Shown in pieces: positions 30,453-43,123 of a stretch of DNA of 64,000 nt. The DNA comes from Dechloromonas sp. Its GTDB lineage: Bacteria; Pseudomonadota; Gammaproteobacteria; Burkholderiales; Rhodocyclaceae. Under the pieces are notes generated by a model that saw only the letters and a list, made by a program, of their open reading frames with translations, was not told the DNA's origin and ran no database searches. How positions within the stretch are numbered: the first letter of the stretch is position 1; each line of letters starts with the position of its first letter. The stretch covers positions 62,001-126,000 of the forward strand of contig JAQUAX010000005.1 in NCBI GenBank assembly GCA_028687035.1. The letters are read 5' to 3'. Position numbers and translations under genes: made by a program.

Positions 30453-30454
30453 CT

Positions 30455-31684
30455 ATGAGCAGGGACAACAAGGATCTGGTCGTCGGGCTCGACATCGGCA
30501 CGTCGAAAATCGTCGCGCTGGTCGCCGAACTGGACAACGAGGGGCAGCTCAACGTGATCGGCATGGGCTCGCAGGATTCACGCGGCCTGAAGAAGGGCGT
30601 CGTGGTCAATATCGAGGAGACCGTGCACACGATCAGCCGGGTCATCCAGGAAGTCGAGCTGATGGCCGACTGCAAGGTCAAGGACGTCTATACCGGGATC
30701 GCCGGCAGCCACATCAAGAGCTTCAACTCGAACGGCATGGTCGCGATCAAGGACAAGGAGGTCACGCAGGCCGACATCGAGCGCGTCATCGAGACGGCGC
30801 GGGCGATGCCGATCCCGGCCGATCAGGAAATCCTGCACATCCTGACCCAGGAATTCGTCATCGACGGCCAGGACGGCATCCGCGAGCCGATCGGCATGAG
30901 CGGCATGCGCCTCGAAGTGAAGACGCACATCGTCACCGGCGCGGTGTCGGCGGCGCAGAACATCGTCAAGTGCGTGCGCCGCTGCGGCCTCGAAGTGAAC
31001 GACCTGGTGCTGCAGCCGCTGGCGTCGAGCTACGCGACGCTGTCCGAGGACGAGAAGGACCTCGGCGTCTGCCTGATCGACATCGGCGGCGGCACCACCG
31101 ACATCGCCGTGTGGACGCAGGGCGCGATCCGCCACACCTCGGTGATCCCGATCGCCGGCGACCAGATCACCAACGACATCGCGATGGCGCTGCGCACGCC
31201 GACGCGCGAGGCCGAGGACATCAAGTGCCGGTACGGCTGCGCGCTGTCGCAGCTGGCCGACCCGGCCGAGAATCTCGATGTCGCCGGGGTCGACGACCGT
31301 CCGAGCCGCAAATTGAGCCGCCGCGCGCTTTCCGACGTGATCCAGCCGCGCGTCGAGGAACTGTACGAACTGATCCAGAACGAGCTGCGCCGCGCCGGCT
31401 TCGAGGAAGTGCTGTCGTCGGGCATCGTATTGACCGGCGGCGCCAGCGTGATGCCGGGCATGGTCGAACTGGGCGAGGAAATCTTCCACATGCCGGTCCG
31501 CCTCGGCCTGCCGAAATACGCCGGCAGCCTGGCCGACGTCGTGCAAAGCCCGCATTTCTCGACGTCCTACGGCCTGCTGCTCGAAGCCCAGGCGCAACGC
31601 AAGCGCGGCCAGAAAATCCAGGAGAAGCAGGGCATCAAGGATGTCTTCTCCAGCATGAAGCAGTGGTTTGCGAAGAATTTCTAA
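30455..31684 (+). CDS. ftsA: Cell division protein FtsA
   Basis: VGLDIGTSKIVALVAE, DIGGGTTDIAV, C-terminal amphipathic SSMKQWFAKNF. Confidence 0.97.
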   Translation: MSRDNKDLVVGLDIGTSKIVALVAELDNEGQLNVIGMGSQDSRGLKKGVVVNIEETVHTISRVIQEVELMADCKVKDVYTGIAGSHIKSFNSNGMVAIKDKEVTQADIERVIETARAMPIPADQEILHILTQEFVIDGQDGIREPIGMSGMRLEVKTHIVTGAVSAAQNIVKCVRRCGLEVNDLVLQPLASSYATLSEDEKDLGVCLIDIGGGTTDIAVWTQGAIRHTSVIPIAGDQITNDIAMALRTPTREAEDIKCRYGCALSQLADPAENLDVAGVDDRPSRKLSRRALSDVIQPRVEELYELIQNELRRAGFEEVLSSGIVLTGGASVMPGMVELGEEIFHMPVRLGLPKYAGSLADVVQSPHFSTSYGLLLEAQAQRKRGQKIQEKQGIKDVFSSMKQWFAKNF

Positions 31685-31717
31685 CGGGTTTTTCAGGTTT
31701 TTTCAGAGGAGGTAGTC

Positions 31718-32899
31718 ATGTTTGAGATCATCGAAAAAGAGGAATCGGGCACCATCATCAAGGTGTTCGGGGTCGGCGGCGCGGGCGGCAATGCCATCGA
31801 GCACATGATTCGCGAAGGGGTTAACGGCGTCGAGTTCATCGCCGCCAACACCGATGCCCAGGCGCTCGGCCGCAACGCAGCGCCGAGCAAGCTGTCGCTC
31901 GGCGAAACCGGCCTCGGCGCCGGCGCCAAGCCGGAAAAGGGCCAGGAAGCGGCCAATGCGCATCGCGACGAGATCCGCACCGCGCTCGACGGTGCCCACA
32001 TGGCCTTCATCACGGCCGGCATGGGCGGCGGCACGGGGACCGGCGCCGCGCCGGTGGTCGCCGAGATCGCCCGCGAAATGGGCATCCTGACCGTCGGCGT
32101 CGTCACCAAGCCGTTCAGCTTCGAAGGCGGCAAGCGCATGAAGGCCGCCGAGGCCGGCATCGCCGAATTTTCCAAGCACGTCGATTCGCTGATCGTCATC
32201 CTCAACGACAAGCTGATGGAAGTCATGGGCGAAGACGCCGACGTCGACGATTGCTTCAAGGCGGCCGACGACGTGCTGAAGAACGCGGTCGGCGGCATCG
32301 CCGAAATCATTACCTACCCGGGCCTGGTCAACGTCGACTTCGAAGACGTCCGCACCGTGATGGGCGAGATGGGTCGCGCGATGATGGGTTCCGCCGCCGC
32401 CGCCGGCGTCGACCGCGCGCGCATCGCGGCCGAACAGGCCGTCGCCTCGCCGCTGCTCGAGGGCGTCAACCTGTCCGGCGCCAAGGGCGTGCTGGTCAAT
32501 ATCACCGCTGCCCGCGGCAACCTGAAGATGAAGGAAGTCAACGAGGTGATGAACACCGTCAAGGCCTTCGCCGCCGAGGATGCCCACATCATCTTCGGTG
32601 CGGTCTACGACGAACTGATGGGCGACGCGCTGCGCGTCACCGTCGTCGCCACCGGTCTCGGCCATGCCGCTGCTGCCGCCCGCGCCAAGCCGGAAGTCTT
32701 CACGCAGCCGATGCTGGTCCAGGCGACCGGCACGCACGACGCCGTCGCCTTCGGCGCCGGCCCGGCGATCGACTACAACCAGATCGCCGACGTGCCGACC
32801 GTGCTGCGCTCCAAGCGCAACGTCACCGTCGAGGCGCTGGCCAACAGCGGCGTCGATCGCTACGACATCCCGGCCTTCCTGAGGAAGCAGGCCGACTGA
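31718..32899 (+). CDS. ftsZ: Cell division protein FtsZ
   Basis: [20 protein letters not shown] tubulin signature; C-terminal DIPAFLRKQ. Confidence 0.98.
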   Translation: MFEIIEKEESGTIIKVFGVGGAGGNAIEHMIREGVNGVEFIAANTDAQALGRNAAPSKLSLGETGLGAGAKPEKGQEAANAHRDEIRTALDGAHMAFITAGMGGGTGTGAAPVVAEIAREMGILTVGVVTKPFSFEGGKRMKAAEAGIAEFSKHVDSLIVILNDKLMEVMGEDADVDDCFKAADDVLKNAVGGIAEIITYPGLVNVDFEDVRTVMGEMGRAMMGSAAAAGVDRARIAAEQAVASPLLEGVNLSGAKGVLVNITAARGNLKMKEVNEVMNTVKAFAAEDAHIIFGAVYDELMGDALRVTVVATGLGHAAAAARAKPEVFTQPMLVQATGTHDAVAFGAGPAIDYNQIADVPTVLRSKRNVTVEALANSGVDRYDIPAFLRKQAD

Positions 32900-32941
32900 T
32901 GCCCCGCATCGTCCTCCACTGAAAAGGGTGGTGGCACGTTG

Positions 32942-32950
32942 TGTTACAAT
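32942..32950 (+). promoter_or_regulatory. Extended -10 element TGtTACAAT upstream of lpxC
   Basis: TG-N-TACAAT 35 nt before lpxC ATG, within a GGTGGC...GCCACC inverted repeat. Confidence 0.4.
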
Positions 32951-32984
32951 GCGCCACCTTCCCCAGAACATTCAAGTACTTGGC

Positions 32985-33899
32985 ATGCTCAAGCAACGCA
33001 CTTTGAAGACGGTCATCCGCGCCTCGGGCGTCGGTCTGCACGGTGGCGTCAAGGTCAACATGACCCTGCGTCCCGCCGCGCCGGACACCGGCATCGTCTT
33101 CCGGCGCGTGGACCTGCCCGAGCCGATCGACATCCCCGCTGGCGCCTTCATGGTCGGCGACACCCGGATGTGCTCCTGTCTGGAGAAGGACGGGGTCAAG
33201 GTCGGTACCATCGAACACCTGATGTCGGCCCTCGCCGGGCTCGGCATCGACAACGCCTGGGTCGACCTGGATGCGCCGGAAGTGCCCATCCTCGACGGTT
33301 CGGCGGCGCCCTTCGTCTTCCTGATCCAGTCGGCCGGGATCGAGGAACAGAACGCGGCGAAGAAGTTCATCCGCGTCACCCGCCCGGTCGAAGTGCGCGA
33401 CGGCGACAAATGGGCCCGCTTCGAGCCCTACGAGGGCTACAAGCTGGCCTTTTCCATCGTCTTCAACCATCCGGCCATCGACAAGTCGGCGCAGCGCGCC
33501 GAAATCGACTTTGCCGAACAGTCCTATGTCCGCGAAGTGTCGCGGGCGCGCACCTTCGGCTTCATGCAGGAAGTCGAATACCTGCGCGAAAACGGGCTGG
33601 CGCTCGGCGGCGGCCTGGAGAACGCGATCGTCCTCGACGAGTTCCGCGTGCTGAACCAGGACGGACTGCGCTACGGCGACGAGTTCGTCAAACACAAGAT
33701 CCTCGACGCGGTCGGCGATCTCTACCTGCTCGGCCACCCGCTGCTCGCCGCGTATTCGTCCCACAAGGGCGGCCATGCGCTGAACAACCAGCTCGCCCGC
33801 GAGCTGCTCGCGCAGCGCGACTGCTGGGAACTCGTGACCTTCGAAGAAGAGGCGCGCGCGCCGCAGGGCGTCACGCGCTGGCTGGCCCAGGCCGCCTGA
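32985..33899 (+). CDS. lpxC: UDP-3-O-acyl-GlcNAc deacetylase LpxC
   Basis: [38 protein letters not shown]-like, [17 protein letters not shown]. Confidence 0.96.
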   Translation: MLKQRTLKTVIRASGVGLHGGVKVNMTLRPAAPDTGIVFRRVDLPEPIDIPAGAFMVGDTRMCSCLEKDGVKVGTIEHLMSALAGLGIDNAWVDLDAPEVPILDGSAAPFVFLIQSAGIEEQNAAKKFIRVTRPVEVRDGDKWARFEPYEGYKLAFSIVFNHPAIDKSAQRAEIDFAEQSYVREVSRARTFGFMQEVEYLRENGLALGGGLENAIVLDEFRVLNQDGLRYGDEFVKHKILDAVGDLYLLGHPLLAAYSSHKGGHALNNQLARELLAQRDCWELVTFEEEARAPQGVTRWLAQAA

Positions 33900-33906
33900 G
33901 CGCGCC

Positions 33907-34095
33907 ATGTGGCTGCTGCGCTTGCTGGCAGTCCTGGTCGTCATTGCGGTCGGTGTCGGCATCGGCGTTTACGCCTTCACCGGCGATCGCCGCTATCTCG
34001 CCTTTGCCTGGCGTCTGTTCCGGTACGCGCTGGTCCTTGCACTCATCGTCTTCGCGCTGCTGTTCGTCGAGCGCCTGGCGATCATTCCCGTCTAG
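33907..34095 (+). CDS. Small two-TM hypothetical membrane protein (62 aa)
   Basis: Highly hydrophobic ORF with correct spacing after lpxC. Confidence 0.65.
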   Translation: MWLLRLLAVLVVIAVGVGIGVYAFTGDRRYLAFAWRLFRYALVLALIVFALLFVERLAIIPV

Positions 34096-34516
34096 CCGCG
34101 CTTTTCAACAGTATTTCCAGGGCGTGTCGCAACGGCCCGGGCGGCAGTTCGTTCGCGGTTGCCTGCATCGAGTCGAATGCCTTGGTGGACAAGGGCTTCA
34201 CCGACGCCGGGTGAATCTCCCGCAGGCTGCGCTGGGGTTGAACTTTGACCTCCAGCTGGTTACACTCGACGCCCTCTCTTGACAATTCGTCGCACAGGCG
34301 CCGGCCCATCTGCCGGATCTTCGCGGCGACCGCGCCGTTCTCGGCGTGGATAACGATCACCCCCGACTTGAAATTGGCGACCCGGGCCGCGCGGCCCAGT
34401 CCTCCCGGCGCGATCGCCGTGAACCGGCGCGACAGTTTGGTCAGCAGCCGGGCATGGGCAAGCAGCCGGCTGGCATTGGTATCGCGCTTCAGGTAGTGCT
34501 CGGGTCCGTGGTACAT
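34082..34516 (-). CDS. DUF721 / DciA-like protein
   Basis: Short basic protein in a secA-adjacent position; LLAHARLLTKLSRRFTAIAP... followed by SREGVECNQLEVKVQPQ; start MYHGPEHYLKR. Confidence 0.6.
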   Translation of the reverse strand: MYHGPEHYLKRDTNASRLLAHARLLTKLSRRFTAIAPGGLGRAARVANFKSGVIVIHAENGAVAAKIRQMGRRLCDELSREGVECNQLEVKVQPQRSLREIHPASVKPLSTKAFDSMQATANELPPGPLRHALEILLKSAARRE

Positions 34517-34526
34517 CGGAGGTTCT

Positions 34527-35447
34527 GTGCAGATAATCTTGGTTTCGAGCCGTCTGAGGACGGCGAGGACGGTGACCATTATGCCTCGGCATCTGGCGGT
34601 CGGGCTGGCCGCGCTGGTCGCCGTCGTATTCTCGGCGGCGCTGCTGCTGTCCTGGCTTTCCGTCCATTGGCGCCTGCCGCTGGTCGAGGACCTGATGCGC
34701 ACGCTGCATCGCGAGGAGGTCCGGAAGAACCAGGACTACGTCAGCAACAACCTGCAGCTGATGGCGAACCGGCTCGGCGAATTGCAGGCCCGCGTGCTGC
34801 AGCTCGATTCGCTCGGCGAGCGGATGTCCGGGCTGCTCGGCCTGCCGCGCGAAAAGGCGCCGGATGCGCCGCCGGCCGGGCAGGGCGGTCCCTTCCTGCC
34901 GGCCGGCCTGAACGCCGAGCTGCTGCAAGGGGAAATCGAGCGTCTCGAGCAGCACATCGAACGCCGGGCCGACGACCTTGCCCGGCTGGAAGCGCACCTG
35001 CTCGAGAAGCGGGTCGCCGATCGCCTGTTGCCGACCGCGCTGCCGGTCCGCGAGGCGACGCTCAGTTCCGGTTTCGGCTACCGCAACGATCCCTTCGCCG
35101 GCTACCGCTCGCGGCACGAAGGCATCGACTTCGTCGCCGAAGCCGGTACGCCGGTCGTTGCCGCGGCCGACGGCGTCGTGCTCAGTGCGATGGCGCATCC
35201 CCAGTTCGGGAACCTGGTCGAGATCGACCACGGCGACGGGCTGCTGACCCGCTACGCCCATCTGCAGCGGATCGATGTCCCGCCGGGAAGGCTGCTGAAG
35301 CGGGGCGAAAGGCTCGGCGCGGTCGGTTCGACCGGCCGTTCGACCGGGGCGCACCTGCATTTCGAGGTCCGGATGCTCGGCGTCGCGCAGAATCCGGTCC
35401 GCTTCCTGAAGCGCGACCAGGCGTTCGCGCAGATGCTCGGTCGCTGA
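34527..35447 (+). CDS. M23-family peptidase (LytM domain), membrane anchored
   Basis: SGFGYRNDPFAGYRSRHEGIDFVAEAGTPV...GRSTGAHLHFEVR. Confidence 0.93.
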   Translation: MQIILVSSRLRTARTVTIMPRHLAVGLAALVAVVFSAALLLSWLSVHWRLPLVEDLMRTLHREEVRKNQDYVSNNLQLMANRLGELQARVLQLDSLGERMSGLLGLPREKAPDAPPAGQGGPFLPAGLNAELLQGEIERLEQHIERRADDLARLEAHLLEKRVADRLLPTALPVREATLSSGFGYRNDPFAGYRSRHEGIDFVAEAGTPVVAAADGVVLSAMAHPQFGNLVEIDHGDGLLTRYAHLQRIDVPPGRLLKRGERLGAVGSTGRSTGAHLHFEVRMLGVAQNPVRFLKRDQAFAQMLGR

Positions 35448-35547
35448 CTTTTGGCATAAATCCTTGATTTGAGTTGTCATCTTCGGCCCGGGGGCGCGTG
35501 CTAGAATCGCCGCTTTGCCGCGCCCTGCGCCACTCCATTCCTACGCG

Positions 35548-38259
<2,712 letters not shown>

Positions 38260-38264
38260 TACCC

Positions 38265-38290
38265 AAGGCGCCCCAACCGGCGCCTTGATG
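38265..38290 (+). terminator. Terminator-like hairpin after secA
   Basis: AAGGCGCC-ccaacc-GGCGCCTT, weak T-tail. Confidence 0.5.
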
Positions 38291-38307
38291 CTTTTGGAGT
38301 CCAGAGA

Positions 38308-39534
38308 ATGCCCGTCAATTACGCCACGCCCGCCGCCGACCAGCTGCTGCCCGTCGCCGGCGTCCGCCTCGGGGTCGCCGAGGCCGAGATCCGCAAGAAG
38401 AACCGCCGCGACCTGACCGTCGTCGCGCTCGACGCCGGCTGTACCGTCGCCGGCGTGTTCACGCAGAACCGCTTCTGCGCCGCGCCGGTCCAGCTGTGCC
38501 GCCAGCACCTGGCCGCCGGCAAGGGCATCCGCGCGCTGGTCATCAACACCGGCATCGCCAACGCCGGCACCGGCGAACCCGGCCGCCAGACCGCGCAGGC
38601 GACCTGCGCCGCGCTCGGCGAACTGCTCGGCATCGGCGCCGACCAGGTGCTGCCGTTCTCGACCGGCGTGATCCTCGAGCCGCTGCCGGTCGACCGCCTG
38701 GTCGCCGGCCTGCCCGCCGCGCTGGCCGACCTCAAGGCCGACAACTGGCACGCCGCGGCGCACGCGATCATGACCACCGACACGGTCGCCAAGGCCGCGT
38801 CGCGGGTCGTCGCGGTCGACGGCAGGAAAGTCACGATTTCCGGCATTTCGAAGGGCGCCGGCATGATCAAGCCGAACATGGCGACCATGCTCGGCTTCGT
38901 CGCCACCGACGCCGGCATTGCCCAGCCGCTGCTCGACCGGCTGGTCAGGGAGGCGGCCGACGCGTCGTTCAACTGCATCACCGTCGACGGCGACACCTCG
39001 ACCAACGACTCCTTCGTGATGATCGCCTCCGGCCAGTCCGGTGCGAACTTCGCCGCCGAAACCGATGCCGGCTGGGCCGAAGTCAAGGCGGCGATCGTCG
39101 CCGTTGCCGCCGAGCTGGCGCAGGCCATCGTTCGTGACGGCGAAGGTGCGACCAAGTTCATCACCGTCGCCGTGCAGGGCGGCAGGACCGTCGAGGAATG
39201 CCGCCAGGTCGGCTACGCGATCGGCCATTCGCCGCTGGTCAAGACCGCCTTTTTCGCCTCCGACCCCAACCTCGGCCGCATCCTGGCCGCGGTCGGCTAC
39301 GCCGGCATCGGCGATCTCGACGTCGATGGCGTCAAGGTCTGGCTGGACGATGTGCTGGTCGCCGAGAAGGGCGGCCGGGCAGCCGCCTACCAGGAGGAAG
39401 ACGGCGCCCGCGTGATGGCGCAGGCCGAGATCACCGTGCGCGTCGACCTCGGTCGCGGCGCCGCGGCGGCGAACGTCTACACCTGCGACTTCTCGTACGA
39501 CTACGTGAAGATCAACGCCGACTACCGTTCCTGA
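38308..39534 (+). CDS. argJ: Bifunctional ornithine acetyltransferase/N-acetylglutamate synthase ArgJ
   Basis: [20 protein letters not shown] cleavage-site motif; C-term KINADYRS. Confidence 0.96.
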   Translation: MPVNYATPAADQLLPVAGVRLGVAEAEIRKKNRRDLTVVALDAGCTVAGVFTQNRFCAAPVQLCRQHLAAGKGIRALVINTGIANAGTGEPGRQTAQATCAALGELLGIGADQVLPFSTGVILEPLPVDRLVAGLPAALADLKADNWHAAAHAIMTTDTVAKAASRVVAVDGRKVTISGISKGAGMIKPNMATMLGFVATDAGIAQPLLDRLVREAADASFNCITVDGDTSTNDSFVMIASGQSGANFAAETDAGWAEVKAAIVAVAAELAQAIVRDGEGATKFITVAVQGGRTVEECRQVGYAIGHSPLVKTAFFASDPNLGRILAAVGYAGIGDLDVDGVKVWLDDVLVAEKGGRAAAYQEEDGARVMAQAEITVRVDLGRGAAAANVYTCDFSYDYVKINADYRS

Positions 39535-40649
39535 TGACCGACATCCGCCGCGACCTCGCCCGCAACACGCTGGCCATCGCCTGTATCGCCGGGCTGGTCG
39601 GGTTGTCGCTGTGGGTGTTGCGGCCTTTCCTGGCGGCGACCGTGTGGGCGGCGATGATCGTCGTCGCCACCTGGCCGCCTTTCGTCGCGCTGCAGCGCCG
39701 CCTGGGCGGCCGCCGCGGGCCGGCCATCGCCGTGATGTCGCTCGCCATGCTGCTGTTGCTGGTGCTGCCGCTGTGGCTGGCCGTCGATACCATTTTCGAG
39801 CATTCCAGGCAGTTGACCGCGGCCGGCCGGGCGCTGGCCGAAAACGGCCTGCCGCCGCCGCCGGCGTGGGTCGCCGGGCTGCCGCTGGCCGGCGACCGCC
39901 TGGCCGCAGCCTGGACGCAACTCGCCGCCGGGGGGCCGTCCGGGCTGGCCGGCAAGCTGACGCCCTACGCCGCCGATGCCGGCGGCTGGTTGCTCGCCCA
40001 GGCCGGCGGGCTGGGCGGCATGCTCGTGCAGTTCGTGCTGGTCGTCGGTATCGCGGCGATCCTCTACGCCGGCGGCGAGGATGCCGGCCGCCTGGTCCGC
40101 CGTTTCGGCCGCCGGCTGGCCGGGCCGCGTGGCGAGAACTCGGTCGTGCTGGCCGGCCAGGCGATCCGCGGCGTCGCGCTCGGCGTCGGCGTCACCGCGC
40201 TGGTCCAGACGCTGCTTGGCGGCCTCGGCCTGGCCGTCGCCGGCGTGCCTTTCGCGTCGCTGCTGTCGGCCTTGCTGCTGATGCTGTGCATCGCCCAGGT
40301 CGGTCCGCTCGCGGTGCTGCTGCCGGCGGCCGGCTGGCTGTACTGGGGCGGCGAGACCGGCAGTGCGGTCTTCCTGTTCGTGTGGAGCCTGATCGTCGGT
40401 TCCATCGACAATTTCCTGCGTCCGGTGCTGATCCGGCGCGGCGCAGACCTGCCGCTGCTGCTGATCTTCGCCGGCGTGATCGGCGGCATGCTCGGCTTCG
40501 GGCTGATCGGCCTGTTCGTCGGTCCGGTCGTGCTGGCCGTGACCTGGACGCTGCTGCTCGCGTGGATCGAGGACGCCCTCGGCCCGGACGAGCCGGCGAC
40601 TGAACTACTCGCGGTCGAGCCGGATCATCCGGAACCACCCGCCGGCTAG
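39534..40649 (+). CDS. AI-2E/PerM-family membrane permease
   Basis: Multi-TM, GSIDNFLRPVLIRRGADLPLLLIFAGVIGGMLGFGLIGLFVGPVVLAV typical C-terminal signature. Confidence 0.9.
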   Translation: MTDIRRDLARNTLAIACIAGLVGLSLWVLRPFLAATVWAAMIVVATWPPFVALQRRLGGRRGPAIAVMSLAMLLLLVLPLWLAVDTIFEHSRQLTAAGRALAENGLPPPPAWVAGLPLAGDRLAAAWTQLAAGGPSGLAGKLTPYAADAGGWLLAQAGGLGGMLVQFVLVVGIAAILYAGGEDAGRLVRRFGRRLAGPRGENSVVLAGQAIRGVALGVGVTALVQTLLGGLGLAVAGVPFASLLSALLLMLCIAQVGPLAVLLPAAGWLYWGGETGSAVFLFVWSLIVGSIDNFLRPVLIRRGADLPLLLIFAGVIGGMLGFGLIGLFVGPVVLAVTWTLLLAWIEDALGPDEPATELLAVEPDHPEPPAG

Positions 40650-41198
40650 CGCCGGCCGGTCATGCGCGACGCGCAGCCCCGGGGTCTGCGCCAGCACGTC
40701 CTCGAAAACCACATCGAGCCGCGTCGCCACCCGGCGCAGCAGCGGATTGGCCAGCCGGCGCAGCGGCGCGCGCTGGCCGCGGCGCAGGAACTTGTCGAAG
40801 ACCAGCGCGCAGCCGCCCGGCTTCAGCACGCGCGCAACCTCGCCCAGGCAGCGGGCCGGCTCGGGAACGACGGCGAGGATCAGGTGCAGCACCGCATGGT
40901 CGAAGCTCGCATCGGCGAAGGGCAGGCGCTGCGCGTCGCCCTGCACCGCCGCGAAGTCGGCCGCGCCGGCGCGCGGCCCGGCCCGGCGCAGCATCGCGTG
41001 CGCCAGGTCGACGCCGACGTAGCGGTGCTGCGGCGGCAGGTGCGGCAGGTCGAGCCCGGTGCCGACGCCGGCCAGCAGCACGCGGCCGGGCGTTGCCGGC
41101 AGCGCGGCCAGGCTGTGCCGGCGCGCCGCCCGCGTCGCGCGGTCGATCAGCGCGTCGTAGAAGGGCGCGATCAGCGTATAGCTGTGCTTCAGGCTCAA
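40605..41198 (-). CDS. Class I SAM-dependent methyltransferase (UbiE-like)
   Basis: VLLAGVGTGLDLPHLP SAM motif, LGEVARVLKPGGCALVFDKF. Confidence 0.85.
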   Translation of the reverse strand: MSLKHSYTLIAPFYDALIDRATRAARRHSLAALPATPGRVLLAGVGTGLDLPHLPPQHRYVGVDLAHAMLRRAGPRAGAADFAAVQGDAQRLPFADASFDHAVLHLILAVVPEPARCLGEVARVLKPGGCALVFDKFLRRGQRAPLRRLANPLLRRVATRLDVVFEDVLAQTPGLRVAHDRPALAGGWFRMIRLDRE

Positions 41199-41578
41199 TG
41201 CAGCACGCCCGGCGCGGCGAGCACGAATTCCGGAATTTCTGCTTCGAACTGCGTGCCGTCCTCGGCAACCATCTGGTAGCTGCCCTTCATCGTGCCGATT
41301 GCCGTGGTCAGCGCCGAGCCGCTGGTGTAGCGGTAGCTCTCGCCCGGGCGCAGCAGCGGCTGCTGGCCGACGACGCCGAGACCGCGCACTTCCTGGACCT
41401 CGTTGTTGCCGTCGGTGATGATCCAGTGGCGCGACACCAGCTGGGCCGGCACGCTGCCGGTATTGGTGACGGTGATCGTGTAGGCGAAGACGTAGCGATG
41501 GTTGTCCGGGTCGGACTGCTCGGGCAGGAATTGCGGCATCGGATGGACTTCGATACGGTACTTGTCGGCGTCGGGCAT
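41195..41578 (-). CDS. apaG: ApaG / Co2+-Mg2+ efflux-associated protein
   Basis: FAYTITVTNTGSVPAQLVSRHWIITDGNN...VQEVRGLGVVGQQPLLRPGESYRYTSG. Confidence 0.95.
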   Translation of the reverse strand: MPDADKYRIEVHPMPQFLPEQSDPDNHRYVFAYTITVTNTGSVPAQLVSRHWIITDGNNEVQEVRGLGVVGQQPLLRPGESYRYTSGSALTTAIGTMKGSYQMVAEDGTQFEAEIPEFVLAAPGVLH

Positions 41579-41615
41579 GTGATAATTTCGCTTATTCGTT
41601 ATTCGGGGAGCACCC

Positions 41616-42317
41616 ATGTCAGCCAGAGACTACGTCATCGCACCGAGCATCCTGTCGGCCAATTTCGCCAAGCTGGGCGAGGAAGTGGCCAACGTCATCG
41701 CCTCGGGGGCCGACTGGATTCACTTTGACGTGATGGACAACCATTATGTTCCCAACCTGACCATCGGTCCGCTGGTCTGCGAGGCGATCCGCCCGTGCAC
41801 CGAGGCGCCGATCGACGTGCACCTGATGGTCAAGCCGGTGGACCGCATCATCCCCGATTTCGCGAAGGCCGGGGCGAACATCATCACCTTCCATCCGGAA
41901 GCCTCCGAGCACATCGACCGCAGCCTGGGCCTGATCCGCGATTCCGGCTGCCAGGCCGGCCTGGTCTTCAACCCGGCGACGCCGCTCGACTTCATGGACT
42001 ACGTGATGGACAAGCTCGACGTGATCCTGCTGATGAGCGTCAACCCGGGCTTCGGCGGCCAGAAGTTCATCGGCTCGGTGCTCGCCAAGGCGCACCAGGC
42101 CCGGGCCAGGCTCGACGCCTACGAACAGGTGACCGGCCGGCGCATCCGGCTCGAGATCGACGGCGGGGTCAACGTCGGCAACATCGCCGAAATCGCGCGG
42201 GCCGGGGTCGATTCCTTCGTCGCCGGTTCGGCCGTGTTCGGCGCCGCCAAGGCGGCCGATCCGCACCGCTACGACTCGATCATCGGCGCCTTGCGCGGCG
42301 AACTGGCGAAAGTCTGA
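41616..42317 (+). CDS. rpe: Ribulose-phosphate 3-epimerase
   Basis: [47 protein letters not shown]. Confidence 0.97.
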   Translation: MSARDYVIAPSILSANFAKLGEEVANVIASGADWIHFDVMDNHYVPNLTIGPLVCEAIRPCTEAPIDVHLMVKPVDRIIPDFAKAGANIITFHPEASEHIDRSLGLIRDSGCQAGLVFNPATPLDFMDYVMDKLDVILLMSVNPGFGGQKFIGSVLAKAHQARARLDAYEQVTGRRIRLEIDGGVNVGNIAEIARAGVDSFVAGSAVFGAAKAADPHRYDSIIGALRGELAKV

Positions 42318-42988
42318 TGCGCTTCCAGTCGGTCACCTTCGACCTCGACGGCACGCTGCTCGACACCATCGTCGACCTGGCCGAGGCCTGCCGGCGGATG
42401 CTCGAGGAACTCGGCGAGCCGCCGCGCAGCCTGGCCGAGATCCACCGCTTCGTCGGCAAGGGCATGGCGGTGCTCGTCGAGCGCTGCCTGACGCGCGGCA
42501 GCGCGCCGAGCGCGGAGCGCCTGCACCACGCGATCGAGGTGTTCAAGCGCCACTACGCCGAGGTCAACGGGCATTACACCCAGATCTACCCGGGCGTCGT
42601 CGAGGGCCTGCAGGCGTGGAAGGCGAGCGGCCTGAAACTGGGCGTCGTCACCAACAAGCCGGGCATGTTCACCGAGGCGCTGCTCGAGCGCATGGGCCTG
42701 GCCGACTATTTCGACGTGGTCGTCTCCGGCGACACGACCGCGCACAAGAAGCCGCATCCGGAGCCCATCCTGCACGCCTGCCGGATCTTCGGCGTGTCGC
42801 CCGGCCGCAACCTGCATGTCGGCGACTCGCGGAACGACATCCATGCCGCCCATGCCGCGGGTTGCCCGTGCTACTGCGTGCCCTACGGCTACAACGAGGG
42901 CGAGCCGGTGGACAGCGCCGATTGCGATGCGCTAGTATCGGACCTGCCTGCCGCTTACCGGCAAGCCCTCAACGACAAGACCTCCTGA
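42317..42988 (+). CDS. gph: Phosphoglycolate phosphatase (HAD family)
   Basis: VTFDLDGTLLDT; ATGA overlap with rpe. Confidence 0.94.
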   Translation: MRFQSVTFDLDGTLLDTIVDLAEACRRMLEELGEPPRSLAEIHRFVGKGMAVLVERCLTRGSAPSAERLHHAIEVFKRHYAEVNGHYTQIYPGVVEGLQAWKASGLKLGVVTNKPGMFTEALLERMGLADYFDVVVSGDTTAHKKPHPEPILHACRIFGVSPGRNLHVGDSRNDIHAAHAAGCPCYCVPYGYNEGEPVDSADCDALVSDLPAAYRQALNDKTS

Positions 42989-42992
42989 CGAA

Positions 42993-43049
42993 ATGACGAA
43001 TCACCCGAACTGGAAAGACTGGCACGGCTGGCGCCCCTGGCGTCCGTAA
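42993..43049 (+). CDS. trpL: Candidate trp leader peptide, [18 protein letters not shown] (18 aa, 4 Trp)
   Basis: ORF starts 4 nt after the gph stop and ends 74 nt before trpE; four TGG codons at positions 7, 10, 13, 16. Confidence 0.8.
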   Translation: MTNHPNWKDWHGWRPWRP

Positions 43050-43064
43050 ATTCCTGCCCGTTCG

Positions 43065-43079
43065 GCGCCCTCCGGGCGC
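43065..43079 (+). promoter_or_regulatory. Hairpin GCGCCC-tcc-GGGCGC in trpL-trpE leader
   Basis: Perfect 6-bp stem; an alternative upstream GCGCCC lies at 43031-43036 inside trpL. Confidence 0.6.
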
Positions 43080-43123
43080 ACCCGCATCCCGTTCGCAACT
43101 CCACGTCATTTTCGAGGCTCCCC

